Of a DNA stretch of 38,641 bases, positions 20,063 through 30,175 are shown in pieces. The first letter of the stretch is position 1, and every line of letters starts with the position of its first letter. Made by a program: the position numbers and the translations under genes. Under the pieces are notes generated by a model. The model did no database searches. It was not told the origin of the DNA and saw only the letters and a program-made list of their open reading frames with translations. The DNA lies in IMG/VR virus record IMGVR_UViG_3300024054_000032, positions 1 to 38,641 of that record; one strand, given 5' to 3'. This DNA is from a virus.

Positions 20063-23000
20063 TTAATATCCTTTTACTGACCATGAGATAGTACCATTAA
20101 CTCTTGTGCCTGTGCTATTAAATAAATAAACTCTAAAGCCTTCTGGATAAGTGCTTATATTCCCACTTGTATTGGCTGTTGTTATATTCACTGTATATTG
20201 GTTCGCATTAACCACACTGGCAACAGCATATACCCCATTAGGTGCATTACCACTTGTAAAATTTAATCTTACTTTTTGTCCAGCTATTAAATTATGCCCC
20301 GTGACATTAATTGTTGCCACATTGCTAGTAATTGAATAGGTGCCTGTAATTACAGCATCTTGAAAATTATAAACAGGAGTTAATAAAGTAGTGCCATTCG
20401 GAGAAACAGTAATGCTTGAAATGTCTAAAAATTCTTTATTAAAGTTAATAACTGTGCCACTAGCATCAGTTGAAACGGCACTTCCAGTTCCAGCATCATT
20501 AATCAATTTTGCATTTAATAATAAATCTAATGAATTTAATAAATAAATACCAGTTGCGCTTGCTGAAACATTAAATGTTACTTTTACATATCTAAAAGCA
20601 CTGGCAAATAATGAAGTCACATTATTATAGGTTGTATAAGTAATATTGTCATCTGATACGGAAATATCAACGGATATAGTAGCTGTAGTGGCGATAGTAT
20701 CACCTGTATAAGTAACAGTAATTTGACTGCTCCCTAACACAGTTCCATAATCAAACACTTCTTCGTAGTACCCAGTTGTTGCGCTTGGTTGAATGAATAT
20801 TGGATAACCAGCAGCTATTTGAGCAGCAGGGTCACTCCATGATCTTGATGTGAAGTGAGTAGCCCATGTTTCTGTAGTATTAACTGGAATCAATACGCCG
20901 CCCTGGTCGTTTATTGCAGATGATTTGATTCCATTAAATGTGCTTGAATATGAGGCATGAAATACAAAATCGGGCGGCGCACTTACTTTTACAGAAATGC
21001 TAAGTGGTGTTGAATAATTATCATCAGTATCACGAACAGCAACCCAATATGTATAAGTTCCGCCAGCTACTTCAGCAAGGCTGGTAAAGCCCCCTGATTT
21101 ATGCCCGATGACTTCAGCCGTACCCCATGTTGCCCCTTTTTTGAGCAATACATCTTGCACTGGCAAAGTAGTTGCAGATGGCAAATCCCAATAAAATAAA
21201 ATATTATTATCAATAATTTGCGCCCTTAAATTTGTTACTGGATTAGGTGCTAATTTAGTAACATATAAACTTGTTGCAGTCGATTGGATATTATTGGCAT
21301 CAACAGTAGTAACTGTGAATGTTTTATTGCCAATCCAATTTGCGGGTAAAATAATTTTTGATGTTCTAGTCGTTACTATTATTGAATCATAAGCAACAAT
21401 ATAATGACTTAATCCAAATTGAGGCATAACATCAGCCCAGTCCAATGTGATGCTCGCATTAGTTAAGCTAGTGTCTTGGAACTCAAAATTGATTACTGAA
21501 ACTGGAGGAACAGCATCGCTTGTAAATGTGATAGCTGTGGCTGTTGTGCTATATAAATTCACAACATCTATGGCTTTAATATAATAAGTTGCAGTTATTC
21601 CATCAAGCAAACATTCTGACGATGTGCCACGATAAATATAGCCAGAATCGCCCCAATCACTATCGCTAGTGCGAACTTCATAGCCATATATATCTACTTC
21701 AGGATTATCATCCCACTGTAATTTTACTTTTGCTTTATCAATAGAGGTAGATAATCCAGTAGGTGCAGAAGGCGGGTTAATTTTACCAATTACGGTATGA
21801 TCACTTGAATAGACCCACTCCCCAGCACGACCATCATCTGTCACATAGCGTAGGCGCATTTTATAAATGCTACCTTCTTGTACGTCATCAAAATAGATAC
21901 ATCCATCTTTTATTGGCACAGTTTTGGTTGTTTGCCATAATAGAGCAGCATCTTCTGAGTAATCAATTTGACCTTCGACATATTTGGCAATGAATGGCAA
22001 TCGCGCTGGATTTGTAAATGAAACCTTAATACGATACATGAATGTTTTTGGCGCGAGCATAACCATCACTGAATCATCGCTGACAATGCCACTAATCGTT
22101 GGACTTGCAAAAATCTTTTGTTGTAATAATGTAGGTGGCAGAGTGATATTGCTTGCAAATGCAGGAATAGGCTCTAAGTCACTATCATAGATAGCTGGTG
22201 AATAATCAACTAATGTAATGCGAGCCGTTAAATTAGAGGTAGGCTCAATGCTTTGCACAATCAAATCAGTTGTGGCATTATCAATCGCACCAAACATAAA
22301 TAGATTGCCATTTTCTGCTTCAGTAGCAGTAACGGATGTCGTTAAATCTATTGTTGTATAATGACCATCTGTTGCCTTAGCAGCCACGGTTCTAGTAATG
22401 CTAGTTCCATCTGTTAATCTGATACGGATTGTGTATTGCACTCCAGCATCCATAGGCATGGATTCATCTAATGCAAGTTGAGTAGATGTAATGCGTGACT
22501 TAATCCTGCCTGAGCCAATTCCCCACATAGGAACATCATGGCTCACTTTAACTAAATCGCCTCTAGTACAAACTAGATGCTCAATATCAGCATTAAGTGT
22601 GTAAGTTTCTGGGCGTAATTTAATTTGTGCAAAATGGAAACGAGCATGTTTATAAATGGTATTTCCAACTGTTACACCATTCAGAGTTAATTGCTCATAT
22701 AAGGTAGCGTTGGTTGCATCATACCCATCGTTATAAACAATATATTCGTCTGGCTGAAACCCTTGTTCACTATTAATAAATGGCACTCTAAACGCATGAG
22801 GAATGATAGGTAAGGTTTTGACTGATTCAAATCCCCATGAGTTATGTGGCGTAAAAAATTGAGTTGTAGTGGCACGAGGCTTATCAGTAACGACAGTCCA
22901 TATACCATCCATCAATGTAGGCGATGACCGCCCTGCCGCACAAATATCTTTTAAAACTTCAAGCAAACTTCTGCGGCTTGTAATTACTGCATCGTATGTA

Positions 23001-25570
23001 AATCCATTGGTTTCGCAATATTCATGCCATTCAATTAACGCATTTAAATCAATTTTTGTATCATCCAATGCTTTTGCATTGGCGGGATGTTGTAACACAT
23101 ATCTAAATAAGCTAGCAGGATTCCTAGTTGGTCTTTCAATCCAAGTTGATGTTGTATCATCCCAATCCAAACATATCGAGCATAGAGTGGCAGAAATTCC
23201 TTCTAAGTTGCCATTAAATTGGTCAGTTGCTTTAACACGCAAAGCAGACATGGCTAATGGTTTCGGCTCAACCACTGGTCTTGTATTGCCAAATGCGGTT
23301 ATGGCTGAAAGCGTAGATGAGTAATAATTGTGATATTTAACCCCGCCGATTGTTTCCTCGTTTAAATTATAATTATTGCGTCTGATTCTGACTTGATATT
23401 TACCGTATGGCACATGAAATAAAACATTGTAACTAAACGCATCTTTACGCTTAACAAAACTTTCACCAGCTAAGCCTAATGATATTGTTTGGCTTCTTTC
23501 CGATCTTGAAATCGTGCCAGAAGCCAATGTCGCTTCATATCCGACAATGGTTGGAACTATTCCGCCAGAGTTTCCGGTATATTCGTTAATCGTTAAATTC
23601 AGTCCTGTGTATGTTCCATCAATCGCAGACCTTAAATCTGTTGTTGTATGAATATTGTTGCCGTATAAACAAACTCTCCATAATTCCGTTTCTCCAGCTC
23701 GAATTGCTGGTAAGCGCAAATAGGTTGTATTTAAATTGCTTGTATCTTCTTTTAATTTATTAAGTAATGTTGCACTTGGTTCTGCATTAGGATTGTCTGT
23801 ATAAGATCCTTTACGCAACACAACATTGTTGTAATTATCTAAAATAATAGAACACCATTGGTAAACTGGCACTTGATTGCGCGAAAAGCCGCCTGTTTCA
23901 TAATAAGCAGAACCTAAATTCATTGTTGTGCTATTACTTATTTGTTCTATAAAATTCCAATCTGTTAATGGAGCTAATGTGTCTGGGTCAACCTCTCTAA
24001 CTTGAATATCAGCATTAAATGGGGCTTCATAAACTCCACCTGCTCTTTTAGTATCTAATGCAATTTTTCGCAATCCCTCTGGGAAATGCAAAATAACATT
24101 TATAGAAGTGCATAATTCGTTAATGGTACGTTCAACCCAGGGGTTTACTATTTGGCTGGTATTACTTGCCCCAGTTACAGTGCCAGTTGCATTAGCGGCA
24201 GTTTGTGAATATTTGAATGTGGTCGAGTTTATAATCTCAGTAACCAAAAATGTACCATTAAAGCCAGTTACTCCAGCAACAGTTACATTTCTATCAACAA
24301 TATAAGTATGTGCAGTTGTTGTAACGACCGTTACAACATTTGATGTGCGAGAAATGCTGCTGATAGTCTTATTAGTTAATTCAGCAGGTAATTGTGTATT
24401 GATTATTTGTTGTTCAACATCATTTGGATAGATTTCATTAAATCTATCTTTTGAGATAGATGGATCATTAAATCCTGATAATGTTTCAATTTCCAGTTCC
24501 TCTAATGTATTAATATCAGTAGCACCAATCCGCAGGTCTGATACTTGCAAGCCGCCATAGCCCCATACCAACAACATTCTTAAATAAGACGTATCAGCAT
24601 TGGCTTCAGCATATATCTGTGCGCCTAAAGGGGCTGTGTATCGAATTTTACCTAATACTACTGGGATAGCTTCGTATGGAGTGGGGCTATTACTCCCACC
24701 TTGCAATAAATTTTGTTTTTGTGCAGTTCCAACATTTCCAGGGGGTGATGGTGGGCGAATTGGGAATATGGCATTAAGTAGCAATGTTCCTACAATTGAA
24801 ATCCCAGCTTGCGCCACAGCTAATGCAGTTGCCGTAGCCTCAATTCCCATTGCACCTAAAGCAATAGGGGCGAAATGAGTTGCGGCAACCACAACTGCAA
24901 TTGCCATTACTACTTTTAATGCGCCCTTACCAGCAACCGCACGATATTGAATCATATCGCCATTTGCAGGAATCATTGTCCAATTTTCTTGTGGAATTGG
25001 CACACCATTAACCATGATAACTACATTGTTATCAACGTGGACATCAGATGCATATTCTTTTTTTATGTATTCTACTATTTCATTAATAGTTGAATCTGCT
25101 GGAACATGTCCGTCTATGCGAGTATTTTGCAACGGGTTTGGGCAAGCAATAATAGATAAATCGCCATTATCGGCTTTAGCAATATATCTGTAAGCCCCAC
25201 CTATTCTATACTTCCATTTGCCAGTATCATAACGCTCTATGGCTGTATTTATGTTCTCAATAGTATGTATGAAATGAGTTGGTGAAATAACAACGCCAAC
25301 ATGAGATAAACTGCCTTCTGCTCGCAATAGAAGAACATCACCAACAACGGGATTATCTGTCTTAATCCAGTTCTCTTTATTGATGGCAATTAATTCTGCT
25401 ATTTTTTTATGATCATCATTGGATTCATATTTGTCATCAAAAGATGGCAAATCAATACCAAACCGTTCGCTATATATTAATTTAACAAGCCCCCAGCAAT
25501 CTAGTCCATCGGTGTCTCTCCCCATCTTTTTGTATGGGATGCCAATATATTCGTTCCACCAATTTTTCAT
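20063..25570 (-). CDS. Fused NlpC/P60 peptidase and tail tip (lambda K-I-J-like) protein
   Basis: A 1835-residue tail tip protein. Residues 1-145 are an NlpC/P60 peptidase with C25 (GLDCWGL), H90 (LSHVGVV) and H102, for local wall cleavage during DNA entry. Residues about 146-275 resemble lambda gpI/tail assembly: a ubiquitin-like strand region, then the hydrophobic KVVMAIAVVVAATHFAPIAL segment. From about 276 (IRPPSPPGNVG) it is a gpJ-type host-specificity protein with beta-rich hub domains and fibronectin III-like modules (SAPTGLSTSIDKAKVKLQWD). Lambda uses three genes for these parts. The ATG overlaps the upstream stop (TAATG). Confidence 0.9.
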   Translation of the reverse strand: MKNWWNEYIGIPYKKMGRDTDGLDCWGLVKLIYSERFGIDLPSFDDKYESNDDHKKIAELIAINKENWIKTDNPVVGDVLLLRAEGSLSHVGVVISPTHFIHTIENINTAIERYDTGKWKYRIGGAYRYIAKADNGDLSIIACPNPLQNTRIDGHVPADSTINEIVEYIKKEYASDVHVDNNVVIMVNGVPIPQENWTMIPANGDMIQYRAVAGKGALKVVMAIAVVVAATHFAPIALGAMGIEATATALAVAQAGISIVGTLLLNAIFPIRPPSPPGNVGTAQKQNLLQGGSNSPTPYEAIPVVLGKIRYTAPLGAQIYAEANADTSYLRMLLVWGYGGLQVSDLRIGATDINTLEELEIETLSGFNDPSISKDRFNEIYPNDVEQQIINTQLPAELTNKTISSISRTSNVVTVVTTTAHTYIVDRNVTVAGVTGFNGTFLVTEIINSTTFKYSQTAANATGTVTGASNTSQIVNPWVERTINELCTSINVILHFPEGLRKIALDTKRAGGVYEAPFNADIQVREVDPDTLAPLTDWNFIEQISNSTTMNLGSAYYETGGFSRNQVPVYQWCSIILDNYNNVVLRKGSYTDNPNAEPSATLLNKLKEDTSNLNTTYLRLPAIRAGETELWRVCLYGNNIHTTTDLRSAIDGTYTGLNLTINEYTGNSGGIVPTIVGYEATLASGTISRSERSQTISLGLAGESFVKRKDAFSYNVLFHVPYGKYQVRIRRNNYNLNEETIGGVKYHNYYSSTLSAITAFGNTRPVVEPKPLAMSALRVKATDQFNGNLEGISATLCSICLDWDDTTSTWIERPTRNPASLFRYVLQHPANAKALDDTKIDLNALIEWHEYCETNGFTYDAVITSRRSLLEVLKDICAAGRSSPTLMDGIWTVVTDKPRATTTQFFTPHNSWGFESVKTLPIIPHAFRVPFINSEQGFQPDEYIVYNDGYDATNATLYEQLTLNGVTVGNTIYKHARFHFAQIKLRPETYTLNADIEHLVCTRGDLVKVSHDVPMWGIGSGRIKSRITSTQLALDESMPMDAGVQYTIRIRLTDGTSITRTVAAKATDGHYTTIDLTTSVTATEAENGNLFMFGAIDNATTDLIVQSIEPTSNLTARITLVDYSPAIYDSDLEPIPAFASNITLPPTLLQQKIFASPTISGIVSDDSVMVMLAPKTFMYRIKVSFTNPARLPFIAKYVEGQIDYSEDAALLWQTTKTVPIKDGCIYFDDVQEGSIYKMRLRYVTDDGRAGEWVYSSDHTVIGKINPPSAPTGLSTSIDKAKVKLQWDDNPEVDIYGYEVRTSDSDWGDSGYIYRGTSSECLLDGITATYYIKAIDVVNLYSTTATAITFTSDAVPPVSVINFEFQDTSLTNASITLDWADVMPQFGLSHYIVAYDSIIVTTRTSKIILPANWIGNKTFTVTTVDANNIQSTATSLYVTKLAPNPVTNLRAQIIDNNILFYWDLPSATTLPVQDVLLKKGATWGTAEVIGHKSGGFTSLAEVAGGTYTYWVAVRDTDDNYSTPLSISVKVSAPPDFVFHASYSSTFNGIKSSAINDQGGVLIPVNTTETWATHFTSRSWSDPAAQIAAGYPIFIQPSATTGYYEEVFDYGTVLGSSQITVTYTGDTIATTATISVDISVSDDNITYTTYNNVTSLFASAFRYVKVTFNVSASATGIYLLNSLDLLLNAKLINDAGTGSAVSTDASGTVINFNKEFLDISSITVSPNGTTLLTPVYNFQDAVITGTYSITSNVATINVTGHNLIAGQKVRLNFTSGNAPNGVYAVASVVNANQYTVNITTANTSGNISTYPEGFRVYLFNSTGTRVNGTISWSVKGY

Positions 25571-26085
25571 TAATATAACCCTGGGAAATATGACGGGGTA
25601 AAAGCATGTGCTGGGAATGGCTCTACTGACAAACTATCAACCACTAATTCAGCAGTAACGCTATTAGCATTATAATTTATTCCTGACATTAAGAACCCCT
25701 CAAAAGCCACTTCTACAACATCGGGAGTGTTCGTTAAAACTAATTCGATTAAAACATTAAGCGTAACACTAGCTTCTCTGATTGCTGGAATTATATAGCG
25801 AGTAACATCATTAATTGTAATCTGGCATCGAGGTGCCGATTCTGTTTCCTCTGTTGGCAAATTGATGTTAAATGGGATAAATATAAAGCTATTCCCACGG
25901 CTGATTAAGCCATAAATTACCTCATCATCAGTTTCAGATAATCGTTGCGTATAATTATCAGCTATACGAATTGGAGTGGGCAATCCTGTTCCGCTAATTG
26001 TAACTAATACTGCCAATGTATCATCAGCATCTTGACTAAACATAGCCCGTAATGCCGCTGGCGACAACGACCCTAATCTACTCAT
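25570..26085 (-). CDS. Minor tail protein, DUF1833 family
   Basis: A 171-residue beta-rich protein with the DUF1833 layout: SLSPAALRAMFSQDADDTLA, IRIADNYT, an FIFIPFNINLP strand and a C-terminal PYFPGLY-like ending (PSYFPGLY). In lambda-like tails it sits where gpL lies, between the gpM-like and gpK-like proteins. It overlaps the upstream gene by 4 bp and couples to the tip gene. Confidence 0.8.
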   Translation of the reverse strand: MSRLGSLSPAALRAMFSQDADDTLAVLVTISGTGLPTPIRIADNYTQRLSETDDEVIYGLISRGNSFIFIPFNINLPTEETESAPRCQITINDVTRYIIPAIREASVTLNVLIELVLTNTPDVVEVAFEGFLMSGINYNANSVTAELVVDSLSVEPFPAHAFTPSYFPGLY

Positions 26086-26447
26086 GGCATTTGCTCTAAT
26101 GAAAGTGATATTTTATAAAGATCTGACGCAAAATGAGATATATCAAAATATTTTCCATCGCTTGCCGGAACAATTCGCACTTCAATACTAACTTGTGTTC
26201 TGGGATGTATAAAATTAAATCTAGCCGTTCCTCTTATTGTAGTAATTATAAATGTTTCCAATGTGGCAATTTGTGTATTGTCCATTATAAAGTCAACATT
26301 CATAGTTCTTGGCCTAGTGCCTCTATATCGCATTTTTGCTGGCCCCATGTCCATAGGAGTAACTAATGTAAGCACACCTGATGCCTCAGAATAACTATGA
26401 GCATCGGCACTTGTTGGTAGTGTTTCAGGCCATGTGTGTGCTGCCAT
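26082..26447 (-). CDS. Minor tail protein (gpM-like position)
   Basis: A 121-residue protein starting AAHTWPETLPTSADAHSY, with MRYRGTRPRTMNVDFIMD and a closing YKISLSLEQMP. The layout and its place directly after the tape measure match the gpM/distal-tail family that links the tape measure end to the tip. It begins 2 bases after the tape measure stop. Confidence 0.75.
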   Translation of the reverse strand: MAAHTWPETLPTSADAHSYSEASGVLTLVTPMDMGPAKMRYRGTRPRTMNVDFIMDNTQIATLETFIITTIRGTARFNFIHPRTQVSIEVRIVPASDGKYFDISHFASDLYKISLSLEQMP

Positions 26448-26449
26448 GA

Positions 26450-29284
26450 TTATCTTCCTATTAATGTTGGACTTGCATTAAATGTATTGCGAATAGCTTG
26501 GTTAGCACCAGAGCCATTACGTCTAATTTCACCAGCCACCATTTCGCCAATTGTGACTTCTATCCTTCGATTGCCACGGCTATCAATTGTTTCATTGGCG
26601 GTGGCTTGTGATGAACTATTGTTATTAATAACAACAGATACGTTGCCACCAACTCCCCCACCATTGTTTTGATGGGCAGGAATGATTGCCTCACCTTTAT
26701 GAATCTGAGCAACCATATCATAAGGAACAAAGTTCGTGCCAGTTGCGAAAGAGCGTTTAGGCGTAAAGTTCAAATATGGATTGGCATCAATATTATAATC
26801 GCCTGCTGATGCTGATACTCCGCCTAATGTTGGTTGAAACAATCCACTGAATATATCAGCAAGCCCATCTGATTTGCCCAATGCCCCTGTAATTGCCTTT
26901 GTAAGTGGGTTTGTTATTTTATCTTGAATTGTCAAACGTAAAATATCTTTAAGTATTGAATTTATCATGTCACTAAACCCAACCTTAGTGCCAGTCATCC
27001 AATCAGTCATTGATTGAGCTGCGTTTTTAGCAAAACCATCAATGGTTCGCTCTAATGATTTATATAAAGATTCTTGCTCTTTAATATCTTGATTCCCCTG
27101 ATATACACGTTTATTTTTATCTTCTTCTAATGTTTTCTGGATGGCTTCTTTTTCTCTCAATGTTTTTTTGAGCTCAACTTGTTCTTTTAGCATATTGATG
27201 TAGTCTTGAGCATATTTAATGCTTTCTTCTGTTGCGCCATTTAATTGAGCCTGAGCAACAATTTGCTCATTTGTTGCAATAGCATCTTCTAATTTTGCAA
27301 TTTGCGACAGTGCGTAGGCCTCTTCACCCATGAGTAGTATAGAAATAGCTTCATTGCGCTTATCAACCTCTTTTTTCAACTCATCATTATTGCCAATGGC
27401 TTCAACACGAGCCTGTTCTTGAGCCTTATTAAATTCAGCAATAGCCTGACGATGTGCTTCAATTGCTTCTTCATTACGCTTCCTTACATCTTCAGATTCT
27501 TTTAATTGTCGGACACGCTCTTTATCGGCTTCTTTATCTGCTTTCTTAGCCCCAGTAAGCTCACGGATTTTATTCGTAGCTTCCTCAATAATCTTATTGC
27601 GTGATGCAGAATCAATATCTTTGGCCGCCTTAGCCATCTCGATAATTTTCCTTTGCATCGCAACTTCTTCAGACATAATCTTAATATTCTGATCGCGTAA
27701 GAATTTCTCTGCCGCTGCAGACTTGTCTGTTGTATCTTTGATTGTTTTTTCTGCTTCAATTCTTTGCAATTGTAAATCGTGATAAACAGTTAATGAATCG
27801 CTTAATTCTATCTGTGTTTTAAGCAGTTGTGCCTCAAAAATACCAACATAGCCAGGCATTATTTTATCAACACCCCTAGCTTTTAAATTATCTAGTTGTG
27901 TTTGTAAAGCAATCTCGCGTTTAGTCAATATTTCACGACGTTTGGCATTTTGTTCCAATAGCCCTGGCGTTGCTTTAATTAATGCTTCAGGTGCCTTTTC
28001 AAGCTCTTCTCTAGCGCGTTTAGCTTTTTCATATAGCGCATCTAATGCAGATGAGCTTGATTTCCCGAATATTTGGAACGCAACAGCCCCCACACCTAAA
28101 GCTGTAATTAACACCCCGATTGGGCCGCCTAACGCAGCAATAATCCCTCTCCCAGCAACCATCAGTGGATTTGATGCCGCCAGAGCTTTATTTAGATTTG
28201 TTTGTGCAATCGCAGCATTACCTGCGGTAATTGAATATAATGTTGTTGCTTTAGCGTTGTTCCCTATGGATACCGCACCAGCGTTGCTTGCAATGGCGGC
28301 TGCAACCTGCGCCTCTGTATATGCGACTTGCGCCCTAGCTGCAACAACATCACCAGCGGCCTTAGCTGCCGTAACTCTTTGTTCTTCTACGATAGCTGCC
28401 GCCAGGGTGGCTTTTACACCAATCCATCGGCCTATCGCACCAATAAGCCCAATAATAGCTACCGTGGCTAACATATTAATATTATCCGCAAGAGCAATGA
28501 TGCTAGCCGTAATAATTTTAGATGCCCCAGTAGCTTTATCTTGTTCGCCAACAAATTGTTTAAGATTGTTAGTCAATACCGTGATAGCACTTGAGATTGT
28601 CCCCACTTCTGTAGCTTGTTTTCGCAATGAAGCTAGATATTCAGGGTCAGTCCATGCTTTCAATAATTCTTCACGGGTAATCTTACCTTGAGCTGACAAA
28701 TCTTTTAATGCGCCAAAAGGAACACCAATTGCTTTTGCCAATTGGCGTAACAATGCTGGCGCACCTTCGGCTACAGCCAAGAACTCTTGACCATTCAATT
28801 TACCTGAGCCGAATGATTGAGAGAGTTGCAACATAACAGAATTTGTTTCTTGGACAGTCGCATTGTTCGTACGAAGGGCTAATGAAATTGTTTCTGTTAC
28901 AGATGAAACTTGATTTTGAGTTACATTGAAATCTCTAAGATTGTTGTTCAATCGAGCATATAGAACACCGATCGCACCAATATCAGATTGAGCTGTTCTA
29001 CCAATGCGAATTACATTTTCGTAGGCTATAGAATAATCATTTGCTGTTTTTGTAGATAATTTTAATTGTGATTCAAACCTTTTGTATGAATCTGCCAATT
29101 CGACTAATTTAAATACACCAAATGATGACGCAAGTCCGCCAAAGGCTTTTTTTGCCAGCGCAACCGATTTGTCAATGTTACGCATTGACGCATCGACAAC
29201 CTTATTTGCCTTGTTCATGTCTGATTGCAGACGTGCTAAATCAGCAAATAATTTAATCTCAATTGAGCCAGCATTAAGAGCCAT
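26450..29284 (-). CDS. Tape measure protein
   Basis: A 944-residue tape measure protein that sets tail length. The N-terminus (about 50-290) contains the TMP domain with VYARLN...GNFNVTQNQ-like and FGSGKLNGQEFLAVAEGAP segments. Two hydrophobic segments follow (about 275-300 and 390-425, GGPIGVLITALGVGAVAFQI), then a long coiled coil (about 430-760). The C-terminal part (IDGFAKNAAQSMTDWMTGTK) matches the lambda-type tape measure C-terminus. It is the longest helical protein of the late operon, directly downstream of the tail chaperones. Confidence 0.92.
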   Translation of the reverse strand: MALNAGSIEIKLFADLARLQSDMNKANKVVDASMRNIDKSVALAKKAFGGLASSFGVFKLVELADSYKRFESQLKLSTKTANDYSIAYENVIRIGRTAQSDIGAIGVLYARLNNNLRDFNVTQNQVSSVTETISLALRTNNATVQETNSVMLQLSQSFGSGKLNGQEFLAVAEGAPALLRQLAKAIGVPFGALKDLSAQGKITREELLKAWTDPEYLASLRKQATEVGTISSAITVLTNNLKQFVGEQDKATGASKIITASIIALADNINMLATVAIIGLIGAIGRWIGVKATLAAAIVEEQRVTAAKAAGDVVAARAQVAYTEAQVAAAIASNAGAVSIGNNAKATTLYSITAGNAAIAQTNLNKALAASNPLMVAGRGIIAALGGPIGVLITALGVGAVAFQIFGKSSSSALDALYEKAKRAREELEKAPEALIKATPGLLEQNAKRREILTKREIALQTQLDNLKARGVDKIMPGYVGIFEAQLLKTQIELSDSLTVYHDLQLQRIEAEKTIKDTTDKSAAAEKFLRDQNIKIMSEEVAMQRKIIEMAKAAKDIDSASRNKIIEEATNKIRELTGAKKADKEADKERVRQLKESEDVRKRNEEAIEAHRQAIAEFNKAQEQARVEAIGNNDELKKEVDKRNEAISILLMGEEAYALSQIAKLEDAIATNEQIVAQAQLNGATEESIKYAQDYINMLKEQVELKKTLREKEAIQKTLEEDKNKRVYQGNQDIKEQESLYKSLERTIDGFAKNAAQSMTDWMTGTKVGFSDMINSILKDILRLTIQDKITNPLTKAITGALGKSDGLADIFSGLFQPTLGGVSASAGDYNIDANPYLNFTPKRSFATGTNFVPYDMVAQIHKGEAIIPAHQNNGGGVGGNVSVVINNNSSSQATANETIDSRGNRRIEVTIGEMVAGEIRRNGSGANQAIRNTFNASPTLIGR

Positions 29285-29293
29285 AATTAACCT

Positions 29294-29680
29294 CTAGCGT
29301 AAAATACCCTTGATGTGTTGAGCTAGTTTCTTTTGGTCTTGCTCAACTACCTTGCCTGGCGGGGGGCAATCAACTTTAGCTGAGATGTGAGATTGCTCCA
29401 CATAAACTGCCGAGGCTTGTCGAATTATACTCAATTCCCACGGGCTTAGGGTAATTCCTTGCTGCTTCTGCCAAGATTCAAGCTCTTGCCAACTTAATGG
29501 CACAAGACCCATTCCGGTATTAATACAGGCTCCTGCACTCATTAAGTAATGAAACAGATAATCACATCGTAATTCAGGCCATAATATTTCTTTATCTTCC
29601 CGTATGTACTTTGTATATCTGCTTTCTTCTTGCATGCCTGGCTTGCTATGAAGCCAGACATAATACTTAACAAAAAGCAT
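29294..29680 (-). CDS. Tail assembly chaperone, T-part (expressed by -1 frameshift)
   Basis: As a separate ORF this is 128 residues, starting at an ATG overlapping the upstream stop (TAATG). In the upstream gene, a -1 shift at AAATTTT (29704-29710) reads straight into this frame as YAELANEVM and continues, giving a 264-residue G-T-like fusion. That is the classical expression mode for tail chaperones ahead of the tape measure. The protein is rich in Trp and ends in a Lys-rich helix. Independent initiation is also possible. Confidence 0.8.
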   Translation of the reverse strand: MLFVKYYVWLHSKPGMQEESRYTKYIREDKEILWPELRCDYLFHYLMSAGACINTGMGLVPLSWQELESWQKQQGITLSPWELSIIRQASAVYVEQSHISAKVDCPPPGKVVEQDQKKLAQHIKGILR

Positions 29681-30087
29681 TACTTCGTTGGCAAGCTCGG
29701 CATAAAATTTTCAGTGTCACTCAAGAATTTCTCAACTTGATCTGTAATGTAGGCAAGTTTAGGATTTGAGTACAACGCCAGCGCGCCACCATCAATAGGG
29801 AAGTTGTTTAATGATGCAGTTACCGCAGCATAGAACTCAGCATTTGTCTGACGGATTTCTTCAGCATCATTCTTCAATGTCTTACCGCGCAACAAAGCGA
29901 TAGAACGTGCTTGTGTCGCAGTATCTAGTTTGTATTTAGCATTAATGAATTGTTTTGAACCTGTGCCGTACAATGTAATTGTCACAGGCTCACCACCTAC
30001 CAACAACTCATCACCCTTTGGGGTTAATACAGTCAATGTCGCTGTATCAATCGTTTCAAATTGAGATAAATCAAAATCTTTACTCAT
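29680..30087 (-). CDS. Tail assembly chaperone, G-part
   Basis: A 135-residue protein with a beta-rich N-terminus (ATLTVLTPKGDELLVGGEPV) and helical C-terminus, lying between the tail tube and tape measure genes as lambda gpG does. It probably coats the tape measure during tail assembly and leaves before completion. Ten codons before its stop lies the frameshift heptamer A-AAT-TTT. Two ACGGAG-like ribosome sites precede the ATG, one well spaced. Confidence 0.82.
   Translation of the reverse strand: MSKDFDLSQFETIDTATLTVLTPKGDELLVGGEPVTITLYGTGSKQFINAKYKLDTATQARSIALLRGKTLKNDAEEIRQTNAEFYAAVTASLNNFPIDGGALALYSNPKLAYITDQVEKFLSDTENFMPSLPTK
29704..29710 (-). promoter_or_regulatory. Programmed -1 frameshift slippery site (A AAT TTT)
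   Basis: On the minus strand the zero-frame codons GAA AAT TTT present the heptamer A-AAT-TTT, of the X-XXY-YYZ type. After slippage the next codons read Y-A-E-L-A-N-E-V-M and join the downstream ORF without a stop. The location near the end of the G-like gene is where tail chaperone frameshifts occur. Confidence 0.75.
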
Positions 30088-30103
30088 ATTACCTCCGTAA
30101 TAG

Positions 30104-30137
30104 AAAAACTCCGTAAAAGATTGGGCGCGCGACGGAG
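30104..30137 (-). terminator. Terminator-like hairpin after the tail tube gene
   Basis: On the minus strand CTCCGT (30132-30137) pairs with ACGGAG (30109-30114), followed by five T residues (30104-30108). The loop of 17 nt contains GCGCGC. It is weaker than the capsid terminator and could reduce read-through from the abundant tube protein to the chaperones. Confidence 0.45.
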
Positions 30138-30175
30138 AACACGCTTTGTCAGCCTAAGCTCTAGCCAAAATTTAA

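Noticed and set aside
22869-23324. A 151-codon plus-strand ORF opposite the tail tip gene
   Set aside because: Antisense shadow of the strongly supported 1835-residue frame; no independent support.
27942-28691. A 249-codon plus-strand ORF opposite the tape measure gene
   Set aside because: It is an alanine-rich shadow of the tape measure coding frame, with no ribosome site or domain.
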